The notes below the pieces were generated by a model that saw nothing but the letters and a program-made list of their open reading frames with translations, had not been told where the DNA came from and ran no database searches. From Chenopodium formosanum (Eukaryota > Streptophyta > Magnoliopsida > Caryophyllales > Amaranthaceae): 64,000 nt of DNA. Each line of letters begins with the position of its first letter. Within the stretch, counting starts at the first letter, position 1. The position numbers were made by a program, and so were the translations under genes. Location: NCBI GenBank assembly GCA_024500155.1, contig CM044867.1, positions 23,137,632 through 23,201,631 on the forward strand, read 5' to 3'. This document shows, piece after piece, positions 34,728 through 47,422 of this stretch.

Positions 34728-36765
34728 ATGTTGAAGAGTGTTGGAGTGATCCTAGTGATCTCCATTGCAGTGACATTTATCTGTCAGTCAACGCTGCCTC
34801 CACCACCGCGAATATGTGGGCTTCCTGGTGGACCACCCGTAACAGCACCAAGGGTGAAGCTGAGGGATGGTAGACATTTGGCCTACAGAGAGATTGGCGT
34901 ACCAAAGGAGAATGCCAAGTTTAAGATTTTATATGTTCATGGTTTTGCCAATTCTAGACATGATGTAATTATTGCATCTAATCTTCCTCAGGTAATTATA
35001 TATATAGTTTTTATTCTCATTAATGATGCGATTGTATTTTGCTATTTCTTTAGTTATTTGATTCAACTAGAAGCTAAAATCCAGGCTTTTGTGGATGGTG
35101 AGCTCAATTCTTTCGGCTCTTGCAGCTCAAGGCATTTATATTCTGTTTTTCCTGCATCTAAAATTCAATATGATATCTAGTGAACATTAACAAATACTTG
35201 TTACTTACACTTTCGTAGCCTTAGTTTTAGAATTTAACAATAAAATGTCCCTTATACAACTAGAGGAACAATGCTATATCCTTTTGGTGATCTGAAATAA
35301 ACATTAAAAATAAGCTTCATTCTTGATTTTATCCCCATTTCACAGGAAGTCGTTGAAGAGTTGGGATTGTATATAGTGTCATTTGATAGGGCAGGCTATG
35401 GAGAGAGTGATCCTGATCCCAAGAGAACAATGAAAAGCACAGCTTTGGATGTTGAAGAACTCGCTGACCAGTTAAAGCTCGGGGACAAGTTTTATTTGGT
35501 TGGATTTTCCATGGGCGGCCAAACAGTCTGGGGTTCCCTCAAATACATTCCCCATAGGTACTTAGCCGTTACTTTTTGTTATATATGCTCGTGTAATGCA
35601 AATATATACATAATGATGCAAGGTAATATGAAATATTTGAATAAAAATTTCATGAAATTGTTCAATGGGATGTTGTTTCAGGCTTGCAGGAGCAGCGCTG
35701 TTAGCACCAGTAGTGAATTACTGGTGGAGTGGCTTCCCTGAGAGCTTATCTGATGAAGCCTTTAGACAGCAGCTGCCACAGGACCAATGGACTGTAAGGG
35801 TTGTTCACTACTTTCCTTGGCTTACTTACTGGTGGAACACTCAAAAGCTCTTTCCTGCTTCTAGTGTTGCTGCTGGAAAAATTGTATTCAGTCGACAGGA
35901 TTATGAAATCTTTTCCAAGATCACATTCTCTGACGGTACTAATCACAAGGTTAGTTATCTTCATCTATCAGTTTTGGTCTAATGTTATAAATCTTATGGT
36001 TTTATTGGATTTGATTCATAATATGGCCTGAAAATTCTCCAATCTGCCTTTGCTAATAAACCTATAACATTAAATCAGTCTCAATTATGATCATTTTCTT
36101 GGGACTTCGTTCTTAGGTAGGAAAAGGTATAAACTAAATGCTACATCGGCCTCAAATAAACTAGCTAGTTAGTAGGCCAACTGACTTTGTGTTTGTTTTG
36201 TTTTTTTTTTTTTTTTTTTTTTTTTTTGGTAAAATCATAACTGTGTGTCATTCATGGTCAAGAATAATGATCTTGTATCTTCAAAGTCGGTTTTGAAAAA
36301 GAGTAACTAGTAGTAATTTCCTAAATTTTTTAAAGAGAACTTTGTGAAGTAGCTGAAAAAAATTTGATCCATGTATTGTATATTTTTTGTCTAAATTTCA
36401 GGGATACAATTTGATATCCCACGGATAATAAATATAATAAAAACCAAGAAAAACTGTGGATTTTCTTACAGGAACTAACAAAGCAACAAGGAGAATTCGA
36501 GTCACTTCATCGAGACATGATGATTGGATTTGGAAACTGGGAATTTAGTCCAATGAACCTCACGAACCCCTTTGAAAGCAAGCAAGGATTGGTGCATCTA
36601 TGGCAGGGTGATGAGGATACCCTTGTACCGGTCACATTGCAAAGATATATTGCCCAAAGACTTCCATGGATTAAGTACCATGAGTTGGCAGGGGCAGGGC
36701 ATGTGTTTCCCTTAGCAGAAGGGAAGGCCGAAGCTATTCTCAGAGCATTGCTGTTGGGTGAGTAG
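34728..36765 (+). CDS. alpha/beta-hydrolase, tandem copy 2 (345 aa, 4 exons)
   Basis: Exons are 34728-34991, 35346-35557, 35682-35949 and 36472-36765 (TAG). The frame is open throughout. An N-terminal hydrophobic segment (residues 5-22) is a probable signal anchor, followed by PPPPRICGLPGGPP and PRVKLRDGR. HGFA is at 71-74, GFSMGG has Ser143, GDEDTLVP has Asp297 and GAGHVFP has His325; together they form the catalytic triad. The region between strand 6 and the acid residue (NYWWSGFPESLS, then PWLTYWWNTQKLFP) is the Trp-rich cap typical of this plant group. This is the most compact copy (introns 354, 124 and 522 bp). A 27-T run lies in intron 3 (36201-36227). The start at 34728 is preferred over upstream non-ATG extension because all copies share it. 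Confidence 0.9.
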
Positions 36766-38447
36766 TAGATTGATCACTCCTTTGACACCAATATGAATCT
36801 GTGCATCCTGGAAATCAACCATTCCAGTTAGCATCGTTATGAAGAAAATATAGTTAGTAAGCTTAAATTATGGGCATTAGTATGTCAGGGAACATCATTA
36901 ATATTATACAATTGGAAACTACTATCCTGCATTAAAATTTCTTTTAAAAGGCATTGGATAGGTACTGGTGTGTTTCTTATTATACAGACGGTGTTAACCT
37001 GAATGTTAACAGTTTCCTTTTCCTTCAACCATTTTAGCAGTCATATGCCTCTTATTTCCATTTCTGCTGCTGGCTAGCATCTAATTGGCATGTTAACCAT
37101 GCTGATGACAAATTTTTCTATGACTCTTATGAAGGTCTACCTTATCCCTGCATAGAATTTAAATTTATTCGTCTTAGATTGTTTCCAAGGACCATCAATA
37201 TTAGCAGGCTGGAATTCCTTTGCTATCCTGTCTGAGGCAACCTGATTGCAGTAACTTGTAGGTGGAATGCTCCTGCGCTAGGAACACGTTAACCTATAAA
37301 ATTCACTACTTCCTGGCTGATACGAACCCACACTTCCATCGACGAGACCAAATGTTTAGGCTTGAGAAATCACATTGTTTTTATGTTTCCAAATCACCCA
37401 CAATCCTGCAAAAAAAAAAACACATTAGTAAGTTGAAAGAGTCTTGTCATCCTTTGAGAGAAGGTTGATCCAGGATTTGATCTACTGATCAATTTGAATG
37501 GGGTATTTAGTTCGAGAATTAATCCCCAACGACAATGCCAGCCACAATTTTAAAGGCCATTCAAAGTTCCTGAACAGATGTTTTGAAGACTACGGGGCTT
37601 GGCCACAGAGAACAAACACAAGGCCAAGTATTAGTTTTCGACTGCTCAAAACAAAGCTTCCATGGAAAGTTTTTCATACCCCATTAGATTTGAATTTGTT
37701 ATACATGGAAAGGTGTTCGCAAGTTCTTGCTGTGTATGCTGATTTAACAGTGTAGTAATCCGAAGAGGTGCAGTTCTAGAAGATTTGCTCATCCTTCTGG
37801 CTACGTTGCTCCTTGTGATACAGGTTCTCAGAATATCTATGGTGTCACAGCTGTTGAAAAGTTTCCAAATGATTTGATGTTTTCATGAGGTAATCTGACT
37901 ATTAATGAGACTCGCGACAGAGTCCAGTGAGTGTCTTTCCTTCATGGTGACCAAATCCTTAAGCTCAAATGTCCAACCTTTCACCCATTGAACCTTTGTA
38001 GTGTTATTGTTCCTAGCATTCACTAATCTATCATGTAAGTACATTACTATGATGGGTTTACTTTCATACGCCTTTTGTTTGTAACTTCAAAAAAACGGAG
38101 GGAGTTCAATTCTTTTAAGCTCTGTAGAAAGTTAGAAACTCTAACTAAACCCTTTATAACCTCATGATGACTAGTGAAGTTTATTTGTCAATTGTCCCTA
38201 TCTCCTTCATCAATCTAAGATGGTATTAGCTTTTAAATAAATCCTCTTTCTATCCCTTTTTGTTTGCCCCAATTTCTATTTTAAGTTATCTTATAAAAAT
38301 TGTTCTATATTACTAACGTACTTACGTATATAAGGTTCACTACTTTACTCTCGTAATAATAATTTAGTTCCCACCATTTTTCTCTCTTATCAATTATACT
38401 CAACTAAAACTATTAAAGTGTCTCTCAAAAAGAGCATAAAAAAAATA
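36766..38447. other. 3' flank of hydrolase copy 2, no gene recognised
   Basis: Between about 37260 and 37760 the composition is less AT-rich and two short open frames occur (e.g. 37498-37755), but they match no family known to me and have no splice support. They could be a decayed gene or transposon remnant. The remainder is non-coding. Confidence 0.35.
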
Positions 38448-38755
38448 ACTCCCTCCGTCCCCTATTGATGGTCTCTTTTGCTAAAAAATCACGGGAATTA
38501 AGGATAAATAAAGAAAGTACATTTAAAAAGTAAATTTACATTGGGTATGCAAAAAAGTAGAGAGAGAAAGTAATTAAAGTACATAGGAAAGTAAAATTTA
38601 CATGGGAAAGTTAAATTTGCACAAATATTTTTGCAAATGTAAGAGAATTTTGGTAAAAAAATAATATTAATGGTACTTGCAAAAAAGCAAATGTGACTAA
38701 CATTTTGAGTCACCAAAAATGGCAAAAGTGACCATCCATAGGGGACGGAGGGAGT
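38448..38755. mobile_element. Stowaway-like MITE, ~308 bp
   Basis: The ends ACTCCCTCCGTCCCCTATTG and, inverted, ACTCCCTCCGTCCCCTATGG match closely. TA is present at the left (38446-38447); the right TA overlaps the end or is mutated. It is non-coding and foldable. Confidence 0.8.
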
Positions 38756-39214
38756 AATAACTTGAAATATTTCTATGGGACAAACAATTGAGGACAAAGG
38801 GAGGACGAATGAGCACTGGAAATTAGATTGACATTGCTAACATACTTAAACAATAGGGCTCGATTAAAGAAGCTTAAATTCGGAATATCAAGTCCAAGCA
38901 TACCGTTAGGATATTTTAGTGATTTGTTATGGAGAATTGTGCTCAGTAGCTCACTACTAGAATATGGATTAATAGAGAGTAGCTAGAGATAAGAAGAATT
39001 TAGAGATAGAGAGAAAAGAGAACGAACATTTTTGTTATTAATTCAATATACTCTTAGGCCCTTTACTTTACCTTGTAAAAGATAATATTTAGTAAAAAAT
39101 AATTGAAATTTTGTTTTTTACATAAAAAAATAAACATACAAAATTGTTTCTTATTACCAACTCTTAATAGTTTTATTTTACCATCATACAAGAACCAAAA
39201 ATCAGTTTTTACTA
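38756..39214. other. non-coding spacer
   Basis: AT-rich. No features beyond short A/T runs. Confidence 0.5.
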
Positions 39215-39222
39215 GTTACCAC

Positions 39223-40204
39223 TAGACCTGGCAATCCTAACCCAGACCCGATGACCCGACCCGAATGACCCGACCCATGACCCAAAATCGACCCGAAATC
39301 AGTGACCCGAAATTGACCCAAAACCCGAATCAACTCGACCCGACCCATACCCGACCCGAAGTGGAAATAACCCGACCTAGACCCGAAACCCGAAACGACC
39401 CGACCCGAGATGACCCGACCCGAAGTTGACCCGAGACCCGAAACGACCCGACCCGACCCGAAGTTGACCCGAGACCCGAAGTTGACCCGACCTTTAACTT
39501 GAATTAATTGACCCAAATAGACTCGAAACCCAGAATGACCTAAACCAAAATTATCTTATACCTAAAATGACCAGAATCTATTTAAGTTAAAGACTTGACC
39601 TTAGCAAACCGAAATAGAAAAAAACCGCAATTAAATTGAATTAATTGACCCAAATCTATTTAAGCTAAAGGATTTTTTTTATCTTCCTATTTTTTTACTT
39701 TTATTTTTGTTTTTCTGTATTTTAGAATTTAGTCACTTTACCTTTTACTTATGGAAATTTGGAGGGAGTATTCCCGCTCATAATTTACCTCTTGTCCTCA
39801 TCATGAAATACTTTTGGAGTTTTAGCCATTTGGGGGGAAGAATTTCCCACAATTTTAACCAAGTTAAAAGTTTTATTTTGTTTCCCTCTTGAATTTTCAC
39901 TTTTAAGTTGTAACTTTGTTAAAATTGAAATTTTGAAAATTTTTAGTTGATCAACAAGTGTGTTCGTAATCTTACATCTGAATATGAGAATATTTCCCAA
40001 TGCACTGACCCGACTCGAAGTTGACCCGACCCGAAGTTGACCCAAAAATTGACCCGACCCGAACTGACCCGACCCAAACTTGACCCGAAGTGTTGACCCG
40101 ATACCCGACCCGACCCGAAATCAACCCGAAACCCGGAATGACCCGACCCGACCCGAACATGACCCGACCCATACCCGACCCGAATGACCCATTTGCCAAG
40201 TCTA
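39223..40204. mobile_element. non-autonomous hAT element, 982 bp, GACCCGA repeats
   Basis: The left end is TAGACCTGGCAA and the right end, inverted, is TAGACTTGGCAA (11 of 12). An exact 8-bp TSD, GTTACCAC, lies at 39215-39222 and 40205-40212. About 300 bp at the left and 200 bp at the right consist of GACCCGACCC motifs, all in the same strand sense. The centre is AT-rich. Open frames in the arrays, rich in Gly, Arg, Val and Ser, are repeat artefacts. Confidence 0.88.
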
Positions 40205-40212
40205 GTTACCAC

Positions 40213-41442
40213 TGTGTATCAAGAGCCTTCTATTAAATGTAACGGAATTTAAAAAGTTCTTTGATTTTCACGCCAAAAATATGTTATTTAGAGGTTCGTT
40301 TTAGGAGTCATTTTGACCCTAAGGATCCGATTTGATGTTGAAGTTGACAAAAGATTATCAAAAACTTCTCGAAATCATTAAGATAAAATACATTGTTATT
40401 ACGTTCATAAAAATCTACAAGTATAATCAAAGTTGATACCAGTATATAAAATTATAAATAGTGAAAAAAATTCGTAGTAATAAAATATGGCGATAATAAA
40501 AAATGGAGTAAGTAATAAAATTCGAATTGAGTGAGAATAGAAACTTCGTCATTATGTGTCATACGTGTGGGCGTGTGCCTGGATTAGATACCGGTTCACC
40601 CACCAACAACAGCATTGAAATCCCTGCCAAATTCACTTGTTTATCTTTTTCTACCATTTTCTGCCAAATTCAAACTTCAGAGTTATACTCTTCCTGTATG
40701 ATTTGTATCAGTACAATCATACCAAGCTTCAGAGCAAGTCTTCAGCTGCGCTACTTTTGGTTTCAAATTGTCACTAACTTTCATCTTCCCAGCTTCTGAG
40801 AAGGTTTCTTCTTTTCTTAATCAACTCATGCAAATTTTACTTTTGATTTTTTTCTCATTCAATGAAATTGTACTCTTACTGTTTTTCAATTTTGTGGGTA
40901 TATTTTGATATTAATTGTTCTTAATTGTTTGTGTGTTCATTTGGGTTCAATAATGAGTAAATTAAGTTACTACCCAGATGGCAAATTAGGAGTATTTCTT
41001 GTTGAATCTCATTATTAATTGTACTTTACAAACTAAAATTAAAAAGAGAAATAAATGTTTTTGTTTAATGGAACAGTACTAATCTTTGTGATCCGGGGGT
41101 TAAGTTAACTGATATTGTCAATAATATGTTTTATATAGTTGAGTGGAAGAATGCAAGAGATGAATAGAGTGTATAATTTACACCCGCATGTAGAATGGAA
41201 ATTATGTAAATAATCCTGTTGAATATGATCTTTAAATTGTATGATTCACTGAATTGCAATCTACTGATATCCTATGTGATGAATGTTCATGTCTTTCTTC
41301 GGTTATCGCGTAAATTGCTGATATTTGTTTACATAGTATGTGCCATTTATCTACATTAAAAGTTGATCGATCTACTAGAATAACATTAAGTAAAGATTGT
41401 TGTTCATGTTTCCATCTTATAATTCAAAATATATTCTTAGGT
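40213..41442 (+). promoter_or_regulatory. upstream region of hydrolase copy 3 with probable leader exon and intron
   Basis: A T/C-rich, non-repetitive stretch at ~40590-40810 ends AGCTTCTGAGAAG|GTTTCTTC, a credible leader exon and donor. The 3' splice site is ATTCTTAG|GT at ~41440, two bases before the ATG. The ~630-bp intron begins with a T-rich tract, as in many plant leader introns that raise expression. Confidence 0.4.
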
Positions 41443-44400
41443 ATGTTGAAGAGTGTTGGAATAATCTTGCTTATTGCCTTAGTGGCAACATGTATTTATC
41501 AATCTAACCTGCCACCATCACCGAGGATATGTGGGTTTCCTGGTGGACCGCCCATAACAGCACCAAGAGTGAAGCTGAGGGATGGTAGATATTTGGCCTA
41601 CAGTGAGATTGGTGTACCAAAGGAGAATGCCAAGTTTAAAATTGTATTTGTTCATGGTTTTGGCAATTCCAGGCATGATGTGGTTGTTGCAGCTAACCTT
41701 CGTAAGGTAATTGATTTTGTTTTTTTTCTACCTAAGGATATAAATTCCTTATTCTTTCTTTCTTGCTTTTAAATTTATTGAAAACTTGTAATTGCAAATT
41801 GAAAAAAAAAAATTCATTGAGGAACATAAGTTGGGGCTACTTACATGAATTGATATGCTCTTGTGATGTGATCTAAATTGGTGCTACATGAATAATTTTT
41901 TTATTTTTTTGGTAATGGTCCCTTTATAAATAAAATAAAAAAAAATTGCCTCAAAAAAAATAATAAAATAAAATAAAATAGTTTTTTCAAATGCAAGTTT
42001 GCAACATTTAGATTTCAGCAATATTCATATACTCCCTCCATCTTTGAAAGGTGTTTATTCTCGTCTTTGCACTGAGATTTAGGTGATAAATGGTATCAAT
42101 TGTTGTTTTATTGAAAATTAGATGAGGCAAGAGTTAGTGGGGTTTTTACCAATTGAATGAAAGAGATTTCTAGGTGTAGGAAGAGAGAGATGATAAAATA
42201 TTAGTAAATTCATTCACAAAATGAAAATGTAGAGAGTATATGAGAATGAAAGAGCTAATATACTCTAGGGAGTACTATCTTTTATCTAACATACCTAAGA
42301 AAAACTTTTAATCAGTTTATGTTTCCAATGTATCAATATTCATTTTTTTTACTTATAGATAGATTTAAGATTCTTTCTCCTTTCCAAAAATGATGTAATA
42401 TGGGATTTCCAAAGAATATTATCTTTATACTAAAAGCATGAAATAGACTTTTTCTCCAAAAATCCATAATGAAACAATAGAATATCATATCCAGCACCAT
42501 TATTAGTTTCAATATGAATCATCTTTGTCATCGATACATTTTTTTCTTTTTTTTTTTTGGACAGGGTCATCAATACAGTGTTATCTTTTGCTTAAGCACA
42601 CTTGACTCTTTTTTTTGAACGATACATTCGGGTGTTGCCTATGTCTTTTTGGTATGCACAACACTCTTGCAAACAAATAACATAGAATTTACTGTATGCT
42701 TTATCAAGTCTTCAGGATAATTGGAGATTCAGGGGCTTCAAGTTTGGTTGATTTTAAGGTGACATAAAGCCACATGTCATGTATAGTGGGCACCTTTCTG
42801 GATTAGGTAGGTAGGTGGTTGTTTAAAGGGTCAACTCTCAGGTTTGACTAGCTCGAAACATTGAGATATTACTTAGAAGATACCCTTAAAATTGACTTAA
42901 AAGGTCTGAAGGGTGAGTTATTGTAGATCAAAGAAGAAGAGAATTAGCTGGAATTTGCTACCTCTCCAATGGAAATGATGCTTATTTAAGTTTGAGCAAT
43001 AGATGGTAAGCTCCAGAAAGCTTGGAGTGTCTCTTAGTTGGCTTTGATAACTCTGAGCATCAGTTTGAGTAGCATACCCAGTAGGCTAGATCACAAAGTG
43101 AGGGTTTAATTTGATTTCCATTCATAGTCTCCGTTTGTTTTGACGGAAACATTTTCAGGACCATTTTCCATAATTTGGTTTATAAAGTGTGGAAACAATT
43201 TTCTCAAAGGTAGAAAATAGTTTTTCCAAGAATGAAAAACAAATAGAGAGCCTAGTCTAATCTCAGCGTAGTAAAGCAAAAAAAACTTATCTCCTACCTT
43301 GGTTATCAATAAATTACTAATACATTGCTTAGAAAGAAGACTAGCTTTTGATGACATGTAATCGGAGAACTCTCTCAACTTGGTCCTTTTGTGAACATCT
43401 GTGGTAAACTCAGGTCCTTCATGATTTTCGCCATTATGTATCACTATGTGTTGTGATTGATAAACGCAGGTCCTAGCCGCTAGGGTTTCGAGGGTGGGGG
43501 GAAGATCAGCCGGCGTTTTTAAGGGGAGGGAAAGTGTTTTTGCGTGGGTGGTGGAAGTTTTTCTGGGGAGGGGAGGGGCGGCGAGGGGTGGGGGAGGTGC
43601 GCCGAGGGCTGACGATTCCCTTCGATGTTGTGGGGTGGCTTTTGGTGGCTGGAAAAGTGAAGAAAGGGGATGTGTGGTGGTTGTGGTGATTCCCTTTGTT
43701 TTTTGAAAACCAAACAACATACTACTTGGAAAGGGGTTCATTCCATTCTCCTACATTCCCTTTGTTCATTCCATTTCGATTCCCCGGCATGAACCAAACG
43801 GCTCCTAAGTGTGTATCTGAGGCTAGTCCTCATAATCTCTTTTGCATTTGTTACTCACTTTTGTTTTATCTCTTAAAAATCCAAAAATAGATTCTTAGCT
43901 ACAATTATACTTCCTCCGTTTTTTTTCTTGCTACATACCTTTTTGGCACCCACTTTAAAGAAAAAATTAGAGAAGGTGGTCGGACAGCCCAGTTAAAATA
44001 TTTAAACCTTAATAACTCAACTCCAAAGTCTCTACCCTTGCCTATTATTGATGTTTTATTAATTTGTACACTTATTCTCTCATTTTTCTCTTTAACAATG
44101 TGACAAATAGATACTTCCTCTGAAATTTTTTAGCTGAAAAGTTTTGACTATGGACACTATTCACATAAGTTAATTTAACTTCTTTTTGTGATTCATTTGC
44201 ATATTATGTTATGAACTTTTCTTGTCATTAATACACATAAAATGCACTCTTTACTTCTAGACAAGAAACGCTATTTCATTCGATTGATTTGGCATATTAG
44301 ACATTCATAAGCTTCAATTTTTTTTTTCTCTCCCTCACAGGAAGTCATTGAACAGTTGGGATTGTATATAGTGTCATTTGATAGGCCAGGTTATGGAGAA

Positions 44401-46609
44401 AGTGATCCTGATCCAAAGAGAACAGTTAAAAGCTTTGCTTTAGATATTGAAGATCTTGCCGACCAGTTAAAACTTGGGGATAAATTTTATCTGATTGGTT
44501 TCTCCATGGGCGGCCAAACAGTTTGGGGTTCCCTCAAATACATTCCTCACAGGTATTGTCTTATACATAGCCACTCCATACATCTTAACACAAGTAGCGA
44601 AGTATGGTTCTTTCTATGACCAGGCCTTCTATATTATCGCTTATGAGTATTATACGTTTACAAGGTTCATAATATCGAGTGAATATATTATAAGAATTGT
44701 TTGGTTCATTTGATGAGTTGGAACTCTTGGAAGTCCTCAAAATTGGGATAAAGAACCTACAAAATGATTTGGTGTGGTAGCATCCTGTCAGAGTCTACAG
44801 GTTACCTGTCATCAACTTTTTGAATCATTTCTGTTCCTATACATTTTGTAAAGTATTCATCATTGTGGTATTAGAATTTGACTTTTTTAAGACGTTAGCA
44901 GTAGGCTTGCTCCCTTCTGGAAAATTTGGAGAGTGAGAATGTGAGAATGACTTCCTTGAAAGTAAACAATGCTATGTACAAGTCTATTGACAAAATACTT
45001 ACCTATATAATGATCAATTTTCAATTGGTAAAGGTCCTCTTGATAAGTCTGATGTTACATTGAATTATTGGCCGTATTCTGATGGATCGGACCCACACCC
45101 ACATTGAGCTAGCTTATAATGCCTTGGAAAACATTAGGTTTTTTAAAATTTGCTACTATTTGACAGTGATAACCCTGACAATATTAATGCAGAAAAAAAC
45201 CTTGGGATTATTCAAATCTACTACTTAGTATATTGGAATAGATAATTTTTCAATATCATTATTATTATCATCATGCCTTCATAGTGGCTCACTCTGATGT
45301 AATGGAGGGTGATGTACATTACTTAATTATGAGCATGAGGCTATTTCCAATTCACCATGGATTGAAACACAAATTTCACCAACATAATTTTAAAAAGAAA
45401 AAAAAAAGAACAACAAAACAAAGCCTTTGATTATTAAAGAGCTATTTTAATTGAACCCGTTATATAATGTAAATGCCTGAGAATATTATTTAAAAGGCCA
45501 TTGATAATGGTTGAATGTTCATGTGTTCGTTTTAGAATGTAAGATCATAATATAATTAAAAATGCTTTTTGGTTTTTTTTTTTGCTGGTATGCTGTTGCA
45601 GGCTAGCAGGAGCAGCACTATTAGCTCCAGTTGTGAATTACTGGTGGAGTGGCTTCCCTGACAACTTAGCTAATGAAGCCTTTCAACGACAGCCACCTCA
45701 GGATCAATGGGCACAAAGGGTTGTCTACTACTTCCCCTGGCTTACTTACTGGTGGAACACTCAAAGGCTATTTCCTGGTTCCAGTGTCGCTGCTGGAAAA
45801 GCTGTACTAAGTCGACAGGATTATGAACTTATCCCCAAGATTATTTCACTTGGAACTGGTCATATGGTAAGTTAGCTCATTCCATCAGTTTTGACCTCAT
45901 TTCATAATGCTTATTGTTCTTTTGTTTTTGGATACACAATGTAGCTTATAATTCAATCTGGAACTGCTGCTTGATATTCATCAGTCTTAACTATGTAGCT
46001 TACTAGCATGTTGTCTTCCTTAGAACTTTTGCAAGGAGAGAAATTATAAAATATATGCCAATTTGCTTCATCTGTTTCAAACTGGTAAACTGACTTATAT
46101 CTGATCAACTGAATCTGGCTATGGTATTTTGATATCTGTCATATCATGGCTAAATATATAGCAATTTATCGAGTTAGATGAAATGTAGTTTGTGAGAAGG
46201 TCAAGTGATTAATGGATTGATGTGTAAATAGTATATTTTGTCTCGATATCAGAGCAACTGTTTGGTATAGTAGGATAAATTGTAATAAAGAAAATCTGTG
46301 GCTTTCCAGGGACAGGTGAAGCAACAAGGAGAATTCGAATCAATATACCGGGACATGATGATTGGATTTGGGAGCTGGGATTTTAGTCCACTGAATCTGA
46401 CAAATCCCTTTGGATCCAAGCAAGGATCAGTGCATCTATGGCAGGGTAATGAAGATACACTTGTACCTGTCACATTGCAGAGATACATCGCTCAAAGACA
46501 TCCATGGATTCAGTACCATGAGGTGTCCGGAGCAGGGCATTTGTTTCCCTTTGCAGACGGGATGAATGAAGCTATTCTCAAAGCACTACTTCTTGGTGAG
46601 GACTTCTAA
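41443..46609 (+). CDS. alpha/beta-hydrolase, tandem copy 3 (346 aa, 4 exons)
   Basis: Exons are 41443-41706, 44341-44552, 45602-45866 and 46310-46609 (TAA), with intact GT-AG borders. It has an N-terminal anchor (residues ~5-20), PRICGFPGGPP, HGFG at 71-74, GFSMGG with Ser143, GNEDTLVP with Asp296 and GAGHLFP with His324. The C-terminus is one residue longer than in the paralogues. The acidic loop reads GNED instead of GDED; the presumed catalytic Asp is kept. Exon 1 and 2 lengths (264 and 212 nt) equal those in the other copies, showing descent from one gene by tandem duplication. Introns are 2,634, 1,049 and 443 bp; intron 1 holds transposon sequence. Location is predicted at a membrane; substrate unknown. 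Confidence 0.9.
42031..42275. mobile_element. decayed Stowaway-like MITE in intron 1 of copy 3
   Basis: The left end is TACTCCCTCCATCTTTGAAA. The right end TCTAGGGAGTACT is only a partial inverse. Borders are approximate. Confidence 0.4.
43120..43806. mobile_element. possible DNA transposon in intron 1 of copy 3, GC-rich core
   Basis: The left end carries CTCCGTTTGTTTTGACGG. The right end, inverted, is GGAGCCGTTTGGTTCATG, an imperfect match. The core at 43470-43690 is GC-rich, unlike the rest of the intron, and is open on the minus strand with a Pro/Thr/Ser-rich product. It might be a gene fragment captured by a transposon; this is speculative. Confidence 0.35.
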
Positions 46610-47417
46610 GACACCAGTTTAGGATTCGTGCAACCTAAAAAAGGGTCAGATCCCGAGTGCACCAATATTAGGAACATGTGGCGATGTCGTGTATGTTTGG
46701 TAGTTTATAAATTATTCTTGTACAATAATACCATGCTACACGTTCTGATATAGAACAGAATTTGATGCCAATTTTACACTAAACTTAGACAAAGTAGTGT
46801 GCTACCAATTTCACAGCCTGCAGAAAGCTAGATGGCGGTCAATGGAGCCCACTGTTGAATGATCTTATGTAATAGTAATTAATTCATTAATGAAATAAGT
46901 TTATTAAGTTCTGAATTTTGCAAAACTAGTTATTATTATTTTGTTATAGTCTATGGAAATCAATCACTAAGATGATTAAGATTATTTACTTACCAACAAT
47001 CCAGAGTCAACCGGAGCACCTACCTCCACCTAGTTCGTCGGACTCCCAAATCTACCATCTATCCACTTGATAGGTTTACACGTACAAAAGATGGAAGTGT
47101 AAAGCACAAGAGGCTTTGGGTTTCAGATAGAAGAATCATGTCACGAACAAGCGAGTGCAAATGGAAGTGGTAACTAAGAAACGTTAGTGTAAAGCACAAG
47201 AAGAGGCTTTGGGTTTCAATTATAAGAATAATGTCTAGAACAAGCGAGTGCAAATGGAAATGGTAAGTAAGAAACTACGTGTAAAATTGCAGGTCATAGG
47301 CTGCCATGGCGTACGAACGCCTCAAAAGATGAAACTACCGTAGGTCAATTCCAATCTAAACAACTATGGGCATCACCTATTACACCTATGGCGAATTACC
47401 TTACATGATGGACACAA
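46610..47417. other. 3' flank of hydrolase copy 3
   Basis: Non-coding. At 47090-47270 an ~90-bp stretch is repeated imperfectly (GTGTAAAGCACAAGAGGCTTTGGGTTTCA, then GAACAAGCGAGTGCAAATGG), with the second copy starting ~97 bp later. The target site of the copia element follows. Confidence 0.5.
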
Positions 47418-47422
47418 TACTT

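Noticed and set aside
37498..37755. 85-residue open frame after hydrolase copy 2
   Set aside because: No homologue recognised, no splice or promoter context; kept only as a note in the flank entry.
39202..40212. Gly/Arg/Val/Ser-rich open frames on the minus strand
   Set aside because: They are read from GACCCGA repeats of the hAT element at 39223-40204.
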